The position numbers and the translations under genes are program-made. The notes under the pieces are model-generated. The model saw nothing but the letters and a program-made list of their open reading frames with translations, was not told the origin of the DNA and ran no database searches. From NCBI RefSeq assembly GCF_021191695.1, contig NZ_JAIWPT010000009.1:119773-183772 (forward strand): a stretch of 64,000 bases of DNA, given 5' to 3'. The stretch comes from Proluteimonas luteida. GTDB lineage: Bacteria; Pseudomonadota; Gammaproteobacteria; Xanthomonadales; Xanthomonadaceae. Of the stretch, positions 39,642 to 48,449 are shown in pieces (position 1 is the stretch's first letter; every line of letters begins with the position of its first letter).

Positions 39642-41009
39642 TCATGCCGCCACCGCCTTCGACACCACGGTGCCGTCGCGCTGGTCGTCGACCAGGAAAC
39701 GCTGGTTGACGATCGCGTACTCGAACTCGTCCCAGAAATGGTGAAGGAACCCCTGCACCGGCCACGCGGCGGCCTCGCCGAACGCGCAGATGGTGTGGCC
39801 CTCGATCTGGCCTGCGGCGGCGCGCAGCATCTGCAGGTCCTCGAGCGTGGCCTGCTTCTCGACGATGCGGGTCAGCATGCGGTACATCCAGCCGGTCCCT
39901 TCGCGGCACGGCGTGCACTGGCCGCAGCTTTCCTTGAAGTAGAAGCGCGCGATGCGCTGGCAGGCGCGCACCATGCAGGTGGTCTCGTCCATGACGATGA
40001 CCGCGCCCGAGCCGAGGCCGGAGCCGGCCTTCTGCAGCGCGTCGTAGTCCATCGTCAGGCCCATCATGGTCTCGCCCGGCAGCACCTTCATCGAGGAACC
40101 GCCCGGGATCACCGCCTTGATCGCACGGCCGTCGCGCATGCCGCCGCACAGCTCCAGCAGCTCCGCGAACGGCGTGCCGAGGCGGATCTCGTGGTTGCCC
40201 GGCTTCGCGACGTGGCCGGAGACGGAGAAGATCTTGCAGCCGCCGTTGTTGGGCTTGCCGAGGTTCATGAACCACTCGGCGCCGTTGCGCACGATCGCCG
40301 GCACCGAGGCGAAGGTCTCGGTGTTGTTGATCGTCGTCGGCTTGCCGTACAGGCCGAAGTTGGCGGGGAACGGCGGCTTGAAGCGCGGCTGGCCCTTCTT
40401 GCCCTCCAGCGACTCCATCAGCGCGGTTTCCTCGCCGCAGATGTAGGCGCCGGCGCCGAGCGCGTTGTAGAGGTCGATGTCGATGCCGCTGCCGAGGATG
40501 TTCTTGCCCAGCCAGCCATTGGCATAGGCCTCGGCGGTGGCTTCTTCCAGGTGCTCGAAGGGCTCGTGGTGGAACTCGCCGCGCAGGTAGTTGTAGCCGA
40601 CCGCGCTGCCGGTCGCGTAGCAGGCGATCGCCATGCCCTCGATGACCGCATGCGGGTTGTAGCGCAGGATGTCGCGGTCCTTGGCGGTGCCCGGTTCGGA
40701 TTCGTCCGAGTTGCAGAGGATGTACTTCTGCATCTCGCCCTTGGGCATGAAGCTCCACTTCAGGCCGGTCGGGAAGCCCGCGCCGCCGCGACCGCGCAGG
40801 CCCGACTGCTTGACCATCTCGACGACGTCGGCCGGCGGGATCTTCTCTTCGAGGATCCGGCGCAGCGCGCTGTAGCCACCGGTCTTGAGATAGTTCTCGT
40901 ACGACCAGGGCTTGTCGAAATGCAGCGTGGTGTAGACCGCCTGGTGCTCCTTCGGCGCCGGCCCGACGGGGCCGTAACCTTCGGAAGCATGGGGATGGTG
41001 ATGTGCCAT
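39642..41009 (-). CDS. nuoF: NADH-quinone oxidoreductase subunit F
   Basis: A 455-residue NADH-binding flavoprotein. It has the glycine-rich NADH site ([16 protein letters not shown]), the FMN region ([14 protein letters not shown]) and the N3 [4Fe-4S] motif [12 protein letters not shown] near residue 360, with a further Cys near 400. The N-terminus is His-rich ([14 protein letters not shown]). It lies 15 bp after nuoE. Confidence 0.98.
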   Translation of the reverse strand: MAHHHPHASEGYGPVGPAPKEHQAVYTTLHFDKPWSYENYLKTGGYSALRRILEEKIPPADVVEMVKQSGLRGRGGAGFPTGLKWSFMPKGEMQKYILCNSDESEPGTAKDRDILRYNPHAVIEGMAIACYATGSAVGYNYLRGEFHHEPFEHLEEATAEAYANGWLGKNILGSGIDIDLYNALGAGAYICGEETALMESLEGKKGQPRFKPPFPANFGLYGKPTTINNTETFASVPAIVRNGAEWFMNLGKPNNGGCKIFSVSGHVAKPGNHEIRLGTPFAELLELCGGMRDGRAIKAVIPGGSSMKVLPGETMMGLTMDYDALQKAGSGLGSGAVIVMDETTCMVRACQRIARFYFKESCGQCTPCREGTGWMYRMLTRIVEKQATLEDLQMLRAAAGQIEGHTICAFGEAAAWPVQGFLHHFWDEFEYAIVNQRFLVDDQRDGTVVSKAVAA

Positions 41010-41024
41010 GTCCGCGCGTTCGCC

Positions 41025-41552
41025 TTACTTCAGACCGTCGAGCAGCTCGTCGACGCCCTCGGGCGTGAGCTTCTCGTGGTAATGACCGTTGATGACCACG
41101 ACCGGCGCGCCGCAGCACGCGGCGACGCACTCTTCCTCGCGCTTGAGGTAGACGCGGCCGTCGGCGGTGGATTCGCCGAGCCTGCAGCCGAGCTTCTTCT
41201 CGGCGTGCGCGACCAGGTCCTCGGCGCCGTTGAGCCAGCAGCTGATGTTGGTGCAGAAGGCGACGTTGTTGCGGCCGACCTTCTCGGTCTCGAACATCGA
41301 GTAGAACGTCGCGACCTCGTAGGCCCACACTGGCGGCAGGTCGAGGTAGCGGGCGACGCCGGCGATCAGCTCGTCGGTCAGCCAGCCGCCGTTCTGCTGC
41401 TGTGCGGCGTGCAGGCCCTGCAACACCGCCGAACGCTTGCGGTCGGGCGGGAACTTGGTCAGCCAGTGGTCGATGTGCGCGCGGGTCTCGTCGCTGAGCA
41501 CCACCAGCGGGTCGACGTTGCGGGCGTTCTCGAAATTGCCGGTTGCTTTCAT
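41025..41552 (-). CDS. nuoE: NADH-quinone oxidoreductase subunit E
   Basis: A 175-residue thioredoxin-fold subunit with the N1a [2Fe-2S] cluster ligands Cys100, Cys105 (CTNISC), Cys142 and Cys146 (CVAACCGAP). The ATG at 41552 follows a repeat-filled 115-bp gap; the open frame continues upstream through that repeat but is not coding. Confidence 0.97.
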   Translation of the reverse strand: MKATGNFENARNVDPLVVLSDETRAHIDHWLTKFPPDRKRSAVLQGLHAAQQQNGGWLTDELIAGVARYLDLPPVWAYEVATFYSMFETEKVGRNNVAFCTNISCWLNGAEDLVAHAEKKLGCRLGESTADGRVYLKREEECVAACCGAPVVVINGHYHEKLTPEGVDELLDGLK

Positions 41553-41562
41553 GACTCTACTC

Positions 41563-41667
41563 GCAGGGGCCGGAGGCCTGGGGCCTGGGGCCAGGGAAAA
41601 GCGACAGTCCGCAGCGGGTCGGGGCTGCGCCGCCCCTGACCTCTGGCCTCTGGTCCCTGTCCCCTGA
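41563..41667. repeat. GGGGCCAGG-type repeat between nuoD and nuoE
   Basis: A G-rich arm (ggaggcctggggcctggggcc) faces a C-rich arm (cctgacctctggcctctggt) around gcagcgggtcggggctgcg. It fills the gap between the nuoD stop and the nuoE start. Confidence 0.7.
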
Positions 41668-42984
41668 TCATCGGTCGACCTCTCCGAACACGATGTCATA
41701 GGTGCCGATCATCGCCACGACGTCGGACAGCATGTGCCCGCGCGTGATCGCGTCCATCGACGAGAGATGCGCGAAGCCGGGGGCGCGCAGATGCACGCGG
41801 AACGGCTTGTTGGCGCCGTCGGAGACCAGGTAGCAGCCGAACTCGCCCTTCGGCGCCTCGACCGCGCTGTAGGTCTCGCCGGCGGGCACGCAGTAGCCCT
41901 CGGTGAACAGCTTGAAGTGGTGGATCAGCGCTTCCATGTCGTCCTTCATCGACTCGCGCGACGGTGGCGACACCTTGTAGTTGTCGAGCATGACCGGGCC
42001 GGGGTTGGCCTTGAGCCAGGCCACGCACTGCTCGATGATCCGCGCCGACTGGCGCATCTCGAACATGCGGACCAGGTAGCGGTCGTAGCAGTCGCCCTGG
42101 ACGCCGACGGCGATGTCGAAATCGACCTCGGCATACTTCGCGTACGGGCGGTTCTTGCGCAGGTCCCACTCGATGCCGGAGCCGCGCAGCATCGGCCCGC
42201 TCATGCCCCAGGCCAGCGCCTGCTCGGGCGGGATCACGCCGATGCCGACGGTGCGCTGCTTCCAGATGCGGTTGTCGGTGAGCAGCGTCTCGTATTCGTC
42301 GACGCGGCTGGGGAAATCCTTCGCGAACGCCTCGAGGTAGTCGAGCATCGAGCCCTCGCGCCAGGCGTTGAAGCGCTTGAGCTTGGCGCCCTTGCGCCAC
42401 GGCGATTCCCGGTACTGCGGCATGCGGTCCGGCAGGTCGCGGTAGACGCCGCCGGGTCGGTAGTAGGCCGCGTGCATGCGCGCGCCGCTGACCGCCTCGT
42501 AGCAGTCCATCAGCTCCTCGCGCTCGCGGAACGCGTAGAGCATCACCGCCATCGCACCGAGGTCGAGGCCGTTGGAGCCGACCCACATCAGGTGGTTGAG
42601 GATGCGGGTGATCTCGTCGAACAGCGTGCGGATCCACTGCGCGCGCGCCGGCGCCTCGATGCCCATCAGGGTCTCGATCGCGCGCACGTAGGCGTGCTCG
42701 TTGCACATCATCGACACGTAGTCGAGGCGGTCCATGTAGCCGATCGACTGGTTGAACGGCTTGGACTCGGCCAGCTTCTCGGTGCCGCGATGCAGCAGGC
42801 CGATGTGCGGATCGGCGCGCTGCACGACCTCGCCGTCCATCTCCAGGATCAGGCGCAGCACGCCGTGCGCGGCCGGATGCTGGGGACCGAAGTTGAAGGT
42901 GTAGTTGCGGATTTCCTGCTTCAGCGCGCCCGCCTCGGGGGTGGCATTGGCGCGATGCAGCGAAGTGGTGGGCACGGCGCTCAC
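41668..42984 (-). CDS. nuoD: NADH-quinone oxidoreductase subunit D
   Basis: A 438-residue quinone-site subunit, related to the [NiFe] hydrogenase large subunit. Motifs are [23 protein letters not shown] and the C-terminal DIVFGEVDR. The start is GTG at 42984, overlapping the nuoC stop by 4 bp. NuoC and NuoD are separate here, not fused as in E. coli. Confidence 0.97.
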   Translation of the reverse strand: MSAVPTTSLHRANATPEAGALKQEIRNYTFNFGPQHPAAHGVLRLILEMDGEVVQRADPHIGLLHRGTEKLAESKPFNQSIGYMDRLDYVSMMCNEHAYVRAIETLMGIEAPARAQWIRTLFDEITRILNHLMWVGSNGLDLGAMAVMLYAFREREELMDCYEAVSGARMHAAYYRPGGVYRDLPDRMPQYRESPWRKGAKLKRFNAWREGSMLDYLEAFAKDFPSRVDEYETLLTDNRIWKQRTVGIGVIPPEQALAWGMSGPMLRGSGIEWDLRKNRPYAKYAEVDFDIAVGVQGDCYDRYLVRMFEMRQSARIIEQCVAWLKANPGPVMLDNYKVSPPSRESMKDDMEALIHHFKLFTEGYCVPAGETYSAVEAPKGEFGCYLVSDGANKPFRVHLRAPGFAHLSSMDAITRGHMLSDVVAMIGTYDIVFGEVDR

Positions 42985-43757
42985 TTGGCGGCCTCCTCTG
43001 CCTTGCGCGCCGCCTGCTCGCCGCTGGCGGTGGCGTAGCGCGCATCGTCACGGATCACGCGCGGCACGCCGACGCGCGGCTCGACCGAGGTCACCGGCTC
43101 GTAGACCACGCGCTTGCGCTCGGCGTCGTAGCGGACCTCGACGTTGCCGATCAGCGGGAAATCCTTGCGGAACGGATGGCCGACGAAACCGTAGTCGGTG
43201 AGGATGCGACGCAGGTCCGGATGGCCTTCGAAGATGATGCCGAACAAATCGAAGGTCTCGCGCTCGAACCAGTTGGCGACCGGCCACACATCGGTCAGCG
43301 ACGATACCAGCGGCAGGTCGTCGCTGGGCGCGAAGCACTTCACGGTCAGGCGCTGGTTGTGGCGCACCGACAGCAGTTGCGCGACCGCGGCGAAGCGGCG
43401 TGCCGGCACCGGGATCGCGCCCTCGCCCTCGGGCTCGGCCAGCTGCTGGCTGGGCCGCTCGCCGTAGCGGAAGCGACCCGGACCGCGGCCTTCGACACCA
43501 CGGCTGAAGCCCTCCGAGGACACGTCGGTGTCCCACTCGTCGCTGCCGTGGCCGAGGTAGTCGACGCCACAGACGTCGATCAGCGACTCGAAGCCGAACT
43601 CGTCGCGCAGCGCGCGGCAGGTCTCCAGCCAGTCGCCGGCGGTGGTGAGGAACATCTCGCCGCGCGGCAGCGACACCGCGACGTCGGCATCGGCGAAGCG
43701 CGCGCGCAGGCGGGCGGAGAAATCGGTGGCCGATTCGCGGACAGGGTGATCACGCAT
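42981..43757 (-). CDS. nuoC: NADH-quinone oxidoreductase subunit C
   Basis: A 258-residue peripheral-arm subunit with the conserved [20 protein letters not shown] and [10 protein letters not shown] motifs. A roughly 40-residue Gly/Glu/Arg-rich insertion (near residues 80-120) breaks the N-terminal domain. It overlaps nuoB by 8 bp. Confidence 0.96.
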   Translation of the reverse strand: MRDHPVRESATDFSARLRARFADADVAVSLPRGEMFLTTAGDWLETCRALRDEFGFESLIDVCGVDYLGHGSDEWDTDVSSEGFSRGVEGRGPGRFRYGERPSQQLAEPEGEGAIPVPARRFAAVAQLLSVRHNQRLTVKCFAPSDDLPLVSSLTDVWPVANWFERETFDLFGIIFEGHPDLRRILTDYGFVGHPFRKDFPLIGNVEVRYDAERKRVVYEPVTSVEPRVGVPRVIRDDARYATASGEQAARKAEEAAK

Positions 43758-44328
43758 CGCGCAGCCCCGTCTTGTTGTCGCCGAAGTTGGTCGCGCGGCG
43801 GATCTTCTTCTGCAGCTGCAGGATGCCGTAGACCAGCGCCTCGGCGGTCGGCGGGCAGCCCGGCACGTAGACGTCGACCGGCACGATGCGGTCGCAGCCG
43901 CGCACCACCGAATACGAGTAGTGGTAGTAGCCGCCGCCGTTGGCGCAGCTGCCCATCGAGATGACCCACTTAGGGTCGGGCATCTGGTCGTAGACCTTGC
44001 GCAGCGCCGGCGCCATCTTGTTGACCAGGGTGCCGGCGACGATCATCACGTCCGACTGCCGCGGGGACGGGCGGAACACCACGCCGTAGCGGTCGAGATC
44101 CAGGCGTGCCGCGCCGGCGTGCATCATCTCGACCGCGCAGCAGGCCAGACCGAAGGTCATCGGCCACATCGAGCCGGTGCGCGCCCAGTTCAGCAGCACG
44201 TCGGAACTGGTGGTGACGAAGCCGCGCTCGAGCAGCGGGTTCTCGCCTTCCGGACGCAGGATGTCGTCGACCCGGCCTTCCGGCAGCGGGTTGTTCATCA
44301 GGCGCGCGACGGTCTGGTTCACTCCCAT
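43750..44328 (-). CDS. nuoB: NADH-quinone oxidoreductase subunit B
   Basis: A 192-residue subunit carrying the terminal [4Fe-4S] cluster N2. The unusual tandem ligands Cys63-Cys64 (GLACCAVEM) are present, with Cys128 (GSCANGG) and Cys158 (VPGCPP). It delivers electrons to ubiquinone. It overlaps nuoA by 10 bp. Confidence 0.98.
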   Translation of the reverse strand: MGVNQTVARLMNNPLPEGRVDDILRPEGENPLLERGFVTTSSDVLLNWARTGSMWPMTFGLACCAVEMMHAGAARLDLDRYGVVFRPSPRQSDVMIVAGTLVNKMAPALRKVYDQMPDPKWVISMGSCANGGGYYHYSYSVVRGCDRIVPVDVYVPGCPPTAEALVYGILQLQKKIRRATNFGDNKTGLRDA

Positions 44329-44675
44329 TCCAGCGCTCCCTTCTTCCACACGTAGATGAAGCCGAGCAGCAGCATGCCGGCGAAGATGCCCATCTCGATC
44401 AGGCCGAGCACGCCGAGTTCGCGGAATACGGTGGCCCAGGGCACGATGAAGATGATTTCCAGGTCGAAGACGATGAACTGGATCGCGATCAGGTAGTAGC
44501 GCACGTCGAACTGCATGCGCGCGTCCTCGAATGCCTCGAATCCGCACTCGTAGGGCGACAGCTTTTCCAGCGACGGGCGCTTGGGCCCGAGCAGGTTGCC
44601 AATGACCAGCAAGGCAATGCCGATCCCCGTGGCAACGATCAGGAACAGCAGGGTCGGCAGATATTCGGCCAGCAC
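44319..44675 (-). CDS. nuoA: NADH-quinone oxidoreductase subunit A
   Basis: A 118-residue, three-helix membrane subunit with the loop [21 protein letters not shown] split around the quinone site, and [12 protein letters not shown]. The best start is GTG at 44675, giving (M)[13 protein letters not shown]; the frame stays open upstream through the leader. First nuo gene, about 130 nt after the predicted promoter start. Confidence 0.93.
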   Translation of the reverse strand: MLAEYLPTLLFLIVATGIGIALLVIGNLLGPKRPSLEKLSPYECGFEAFEDARMQFDVRYYLIAIQFIVFDLEIIFIVPWATVFRELGVLGLIEMGIFAGMLLLGFIYVWKKGALEWE

Positions 44676-44813
44676 TCGGATGTTCTCTCGGCTACTCGCC
44701 GCATGATGCGGCCTTGGCTCGGCGTCGATGACGCCGCACTCGGAACGCGGACGTTCCGCAACACGCTCCAGGCAGTCGGCCGGCACGCCGGCAGGCCCGT
44801 CTGAATCCGCGCA

Positions 44814-44842
44814 ATTGTACGGTTACAGAACTGATCAGTAAA
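44814..44842 (-). promoter_or_regulatory. Sigma-70 promoter for the nuo operon
   Basis: On the minus strand TTTACT (44837-44842), a 17-bp spacer and TACAAT (44814-44819). The sequence here is locally AT-rich against a 70% GC background. Start predicted near 44807. Confidence 0.7.
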
Positions 44843-44962
44843 CGATTACCGGGCCGCGATCGATCACATCGGCACTGCGCGTGCCTGCACTGCGGCCGCA
44901 ACGCGTACGCGAACGATCCGCATCCGCGAACGCACCGCGCGGGCCGCCATCCCGCAACGCGA

Positions 44963-44984
44963 AAGCCCCGCTTTCGCGGGGCTT
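44963..44984 (-). terminator. Hairpin terminator after tRNA-Leu
   Basis: A perfect 9-bp stem aagccccgc / gcggggctt with loop gaaa (minus strand), 37 bp past the tRNA 3' end. The stem ends in tt and has no longer T tract, so efficiency is uncertain. Confidence 0.6.
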
Positions 44985-45021
44985 CGGATACAGCGCGCAC
45001 CGGCGGGTGCGATGTTGCAGA

Positions 45022-45106
45022 TGGTGCCCAAGGGGGGACTCGAACCCCCACGACCTAAGCCGCTACCACCTCAAGGTAGTGCGTCTACCAATTCCGCCAC
45101 CTGGGC
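45022..45106 (-). tRNA. tRNA-Leu (GAG)
   Basis: An 85-nt class II tRNA with encoded CCA. Acceptor GCCCAGG/CTTGGGC, anticodon stem CTACC/GGTAG around TTGAGGT (anticodon GAG), a long variable arm (CGGCTTAGGTCG) and T arm GGGGG-TTCGAGT-CCCCC. It lies between secG and nuoA, a conserved location. Confidence 0.96.
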
Positions 45107-45177
45107 AATTTTTCGTATTCCCTGAAGCTCACGCCCGGAACCGATACCGCTGGAACCGGCGCCCCGCGGGGCCGCGC

Positions 45178-45183
45178 ATTATA
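45178..45183 (-). promoter_or_regulatory. Possible -10 box for tRNA-Leu
   Basis: A perfect TATAAT on the minus strand 71 bp upstream of tRNA-Leu, just after the secG stop. No good -35 box is seen 17 bp before it, so the tRNA may also be read through from tpiA-secG. Confidence 0.35.
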
Positions 45184-45189
45184 GCCGGA

Positions 45190-45624
45190 TCAATCGGCCT
45201 GGGGAGCCTCCGGCGTGGTCGCCGGCGCACTTTCCTCGACCGGCGCCTCGGGCACCGCGCCGGCGGCCGGCGCCTGCACGGCGTCGGGCGCGGCAGGTAC
45301 CGCATTCTGCGCTTCGGGCGCCGCAGGCGCGGCCGGCACCTGCGATTGCGACGACATCACGCCCAGGTCCATGTCCATGGCGTTGGGATTGGCGCGATGC
45401 ATCGCGTACCAGGCCATGAACAGGGTGACGGCGAAGAACGAGACCGCCAGCCACTTGGTGGCCTTGGTCAGGAAGTTCGACGAGCCGCGCGCGCCGAACA
45501 CCGTCGCCGAGGCGCCGCCGCCGAACCCGGAGCCGGCCTGCGCGCCCGCGCCGCGCTGCATCAGGATCAGCGCGACCATCGAAATCGCGATGATGACGAA
45601 CAGGATGTTGAGGATCAGCAGCAT
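45190..45624 (-). CDS. secG: Protein-export membrane protein SecG
   Basis: A 144-residue subunit of the SecYEG translocon with two membrane helices (LLILNILFVIIAISMVALI and WLAVSFFAVTLFMAWY). The conserved cytoplasmic loop (LMQRGAGAQAGSGFGG, then GSSNFLTKATKW) lies between them. The C-terminal 60 residues are an Ala/Pro/Glu-rich tail not found in E. coli SecG (110 residues). It lies 62 bp downstream of tpiA. Confidence 0.95.
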   Translation of the reverse strand: MLLILNILFVIIAISMVALILMQRGAGAQAGSGFGGGASATVFGARGSSNFLTKATKWLAVSFFAVTLFMAWYAMHRANPNAMDMDLGVMSSQSQVPAAPAAPEAQNAVPAAPDAVQAPAAGAVPEAPVEESAPATTPEAPQAD

Positions 45625-45686
45625 GGGCGTGGGCGCTCTGGAACGGTTTCGGTGTGGAGTGTCGGGGCTGGCCGCGACTGCCGGCG

Positions 45687-46436
45687 TCAGCGCGCTGCGG
45701 CCTTGGCAATGGCGAGGAAATCGCCGGCCACCAGCGAAGCGCCGCCGATCAGTCCGCCGTCGATATCCGGCTGCGCGAACAGCGCCGCCGCATTGTCGGG
45801 CTTGACGCTGCCGCCGTACAGGATCGGCAACGAATCGGCGATATTAGCATCCCTGGCGGCCACTTCGCTACGGATGAAGGCGTGCACCGCCTGGGCCTGT
45901 TCCGGCGTGGCGGTGCGCCCGGTGCCGATCGCCCAGACCGGCTCGTAGGCCACGGCGGCGCCGGCGAACGCGGCCGCGGTCACCAAGTCGAGCACCGGGC
46001 GCAGCTGCGAGGCGATGGTGCCCTCGGTCAGCCCTGCCTCGCGCTGCTGCAGGGTCTCGCCGACGCACAGGATCGGGCGCAGGCCGGCATTGACCGCCGC
46101 CAGGAACTTGCGGGCGACGTGCTCGCTGCTCTCGTTGTGGTACTGGCGCCGCTCGGAATGGCCGACCAGCCCGAAGTGCGCGCCGACGTCGACCAGCATC
46201 CGCGCCGAGACCTCGCCGGTATACGCGCCTTCCTGGTTGCTGCTGACGTCCTGCGCGCCGAATTCGATCCGGCTGTCCTCGAAATCCTCGACCAGATCGC
46301 CCAGGTACGGCAGCGGCGGCAGGATCACCACCTCGACCCCGTCGGGCAGGTCCTCGGCGACGCGGGAAACGAGCTCGGTGGCGAACGTGCGGCTGCCGTG
46401 CAGCTTCCAGTTGCCGGCGACGATGCGTGGGCGCAT
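45687..46436 (-). CDS. tpiA: Triosephosphate isomerase
   Basis: A 249-residue TIM barrel that interconverts dihydroxyacetone phosphate and glyceraldehyde 3-phosphate. Active-site residues are Lys11 (AGNWKLHG), the His in LVGHSERR and the Glu in YEPVWAIGTG. The phosphate loop ILYGGSVKPDN is intact. First gene of the tpiA-secG run. Confidence 0.98.
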   Translation of the reverse strand: MRPRIVAGNWKLHGSRTFATELVSRVAEDLPDGVEVVILPPLPYLGDLVEDFEDSRIEFGAQDVSSNQEGAYTGEVSARMLVDVGAHFGLVGHSERRQYHNESSEHVARKFLAAVNAGLRPILCVGETLQQREAGLTEGTIASQLRPVLDLVTAAAFAGAAVAYEPVWAIGTGRTATPEQAQAVHAFIRSEVAARDANIADSLPILYGGSVKPDNAAALFAQPDIDGGLIGGASLVAGDFLAIAKAAAR

Positions 46437-46563
46437 GGCGGTCCTTCGAAAGACGGGAGGCCGCTGATTCTAGCCTGCCGTCCGCTGCCGGGCAGCCGCC
46501 GCGCGGTCGCGGCGATCGGCTACGCTGGCGCGACCCCCGCCACCGCGGGCATCGGAGAAGACG

Positions 46564-47373
46564 ATGACCGACCAGCCCCGACCGGGATGGGCGCTGATCA
46601 CCGGCGCGTCGAGCGGCATCGGCGCGGCGATCGCGCGCGGCTGCGCACGGCGCGGCATTCCGCTGGTCCTGACCGCGCGCCGGCTCGAACGCCTGGAGGC
46701 ACTGGCCGACGAACTGCGCGGCCAGGTCGAGGTGGTCGTGATCGCCATCGACCTGGCCGACCCCGGCGCACCGGCGGCGCTGCAGGCGGCGATCGACCAG
46801 CGCGGCCTGCAGCTGCGGTTGCTGGTCAACAATGCCGGCTACGGCCTGCCCGGACGCTACCTGGCCAGCGACTGGGCCGCCCACGCGCGCTTCCTGCAGG
46901 TCATGGTGACCGCGGTCAGCGAGCTGACCTGGCGCCTGTTGCCGATGATCCGCGCGTCCGGACACGGCCGCATCCTCAACATCGCCTCGTTCGCCGCGCT
47001 GATGCCGTCCGCCGACGGCCAGACCCTGTACGCCCCGGCCAAGGGCTATCTGGTCAAGTTCAGCGAGGCGCTGTCGCTGGAGAACGCCGACGCCGGCGTG
47101 CGCGTGGTCGCGCTGTGCCCCGGTTTCACCTGGTCGGAGTTCCACGATGTCACCGGCACGCGCGCGGCGATGTCGAAGCTGCCGCCATGGATGTGGCTCG
47201 ATGCCGACGACGTCGCCGAGACCGGGCTCGATGCGCTGGAGCGCGGCAGCCGCGTCGTGGTCGTTCCCGGCTGGCGCTACCGGCTGCTGCATGCGCTCAC
47301 CCGGCACCTGCCGGATACGTTCCTGCTGCGGCGCATGGCGAAGAACTCGCGCAGGATCCGGCCGATCGATTGA
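46564..47373 (+). CDS. Short-chain dehydrogenase/reductase
   Basis: A 269-residue classical SDR. The cofactor motif TGASSGIG is at 13-20, with NNAG near 89-92. The catalytic set is Ser142, Tyr156 and Lys160 (YAPAK). Arg residues after the second strand (TARRLERLE) suggest NADP(H). The substrate is unknown; the DltE/YqjQ-like type acting on lipids or ketones is plausible. It is divergent from tpiA with its own terminator at 47448. Confidence 0.85.
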   Translation: MTDQPRPGWALITGASSGIGAAIARGCARRGIPLVLTARRLERLEALADELRGQVEVVVIAIDLADPGAPAALQAAIDQRGLQLRLLVNNAGYGLPGRYLASDWAAHARFLQVMVTAVSELTWRLLPMIRASGHGRILNIASFAALMPSADGQTLYAPAKGYLVKFSEALSLENADAGVRVVALCPGFTWSEFHDVTGTRAAMSKLPPWMWLDADDVAETGLDALERGSRVVVVPGWRYRLLHALTRHLPDTFLLRRMAKNSRRIRPID

Positions 47374-47447
47374 GGACCGGCCGACGCCCGCGGGCACGGG
47401 CCACGGGTTGCCGCAACGCGGCATCCATCACAAAATACGCATTCATC

Positions 47448-47469
47448 CCGGCTTCGGCCGGTTTTTTTT
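47448..47469 (+). terminator. Terminator of the SDR gene
   Basis: A ccggc-ttcg-gccgg stem-loop followed by eight T residues, 75 bp after the stop. Strong intrinsic terminator. Confidence 0.88.
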
Positions 47470-47476
47470 GTGTGGT

Positions 47477-47540
47477 CCACCGTCCATGGCGGCCACCCCG
47501 GGCCATCGCTGGCGCGATGTCCAAAATCGCTCCCGGCGAT
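47477..47540. repeat. Dispersed repeat, inverted copy of 19309-19380
   Basis: The reverse complement shares cgatttt-gacatcgcg-cagcgatggcccgg and the flanking ggcggcca/ccatggac stretch with the 19.3-kb copy. It lies between two terminators, upstream of the DUF481 gene. Confidence 0.75.
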
Positions 47541-47580
47541 TTTTCTCTGCGGCCTGCCACCTGGGGAAGTGACCCCACTT

Positions 47581-47602
47581 CGGCTGAAAGCCGTCTTTTT
47601 TC
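47581..47602 (+). terminator. Second terminator just upstream of the DUF481 gene
   Basis: A cggct-gaa-agccg stem followed by tctttttt ends 27 bp before the DUF481 start. It cannot serve the SDR gene, which already has a terminator. It is either an attenuator in the DUF481 leader or the end of a small RNA from 47470-47600. Confidence 0.6.
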
Positions 47603-47628
47603 ATCCCCCTCACCACTGGAGTCCCGAA

Positions 47629-48339
47629 ATGCGTCATCTGCTTCCCCTCGCGCTGGCCGCCGCCGCGCTGTCCCCCACCCTCGCCTGCGCCGCCGACGAC
47701 GGCTGGAGCGGCAGCGGCGAACTCGGCCTTGCCATCTCCAAGGGCAACACCGACAGCGAGACGCTGGTGGGCAAGCTGGCGCTTGGACGCGAGGACGAAA
47801 CCTGGAAGCACGCGGTCAACGTGGCGTTCCTGTACGGCAAGAGCGACGACGTCAAGACCGCGCGCCGCTACGAGCTGGGCGGCTCCAGCGGCTATCGGCT
47901 GGGCGCGCGCAGCTACGTGTTCGGGTCCGGCCGCAACGAGCGCGACCAGTTCAGCACCAACGAGTACCAGAGCACGCTCGCCGGCGGCTACGGCTTCGAG
48001 GCGATCATGCGCGAGGAGACGAAGCTGGTGTTCGAGATCGGCCCCGGCTACCGCTGGGCCAAGGACCAGGACGTACGCGTGCACCACAACGAGGCCGTTG
48101 CCCGCGGCTTCATGGACTTCAGCCACCAGCTGACCGCGACCACGCGCCTGTACGACATCCTGCTGGTCGAGTCCGGCGCCGACAACACCTTCGTGCGCAA
48201 CGATTTCGGCGTGGAAGTGAAGATGACCGACGCGCTGGCGCTGAAGGCCGGTTTCGAGGTGCGCCACAACACCGAGGTCACCGACGACAGCAAGCGCACG
48301 GACACGCTGACCACGGTCAATGTGGTGTACGGATTCTGA
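47629..48339 (+). CDS. DUF481 outer-membrane beta-barrel protein
   Basis: A 236-residue exported protein with a cleavable signal (MRHLLPLALAAAALSPTLACA). The mature part alternates beta strands and ends in NVVYGF, a C-terminal Phe typical of outer-membrane barrels. It matches the DUF481/YdiY-like salt-induced family (GELGLAISKGNTDSETL). The function is unknown. A ggag ribosome binding site precedes the ATG at 47629. Confidence 0.82.
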   Translation: MRHLLPLALAAAALSPTLACAADDGWSGSGELGLAISKGNTDSETLVGKLALGREDETWKHAVNVAFLYGKSDDVKTARRYELGGSSGYRLGARSYVFGSGRNERDQFSTNEYQSTLAGGYGFEAIMREETKLVFEIGPGYRWAKDQDVRVHHNEAVARGFMDFSHQLTATTRLYDILLVESGADNTFVRNDFGVEVKMTDALALKAGFEVRHNTEVTDDSKRTDTLTTVNVVYGF

Positions 48340-48449
48340 GGGATCAGGGGCCAGAGGGGTTCCCGATCCGCACCGGTATCGGGAATGTCCCGGCAGCGCA
48401 GGAAATCAGTTTGCCGGAGTTCCGCGGGCCCCTGGCCCCTGCCCCCCCC
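48340..48449. repeat. GGGGCCAGG-type repeat between the DUF481 gene and the oxygenase gene
   Basis: A gggatcaggggccagaggg arm at the left faces gggcccctggcccctgccc at the right, with an internal cccgat/atcggg palindrome. It occupies the whole gap between two convergent genes. Confidence 0.7.

Larger units (their letters stand above)
44676..45021 (-). other. nuo promoter region and nuoA leader
   Basis: A 346-bp region between tRNA-Leu and nuoA. It holds the tRNA-Leu terminator hairpin (44963-44984), the nuo promoter (44814-44842) and a leader of about 130 nt with a hairpin cggaacg-cgga-cgttccg at 44741-44758. No ORF is credible. Confidence 0.65.

Noticed and set aside
41553..41699. N-terminal extension of NuoE through the upstream repeat
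   Set aside because: The extra 49 residues are Pro/Arg-rich and encoded by a dispersed repeat. The ATG at 41552 begins the conserved protein.
42981..43757. NuoC insertion as a frameshift or fusion
   Set aside because: The Gly/Glu/Arg-rich stretch is in frame with conserved motifs on both sides, so it is an insertion typical of variable loops.
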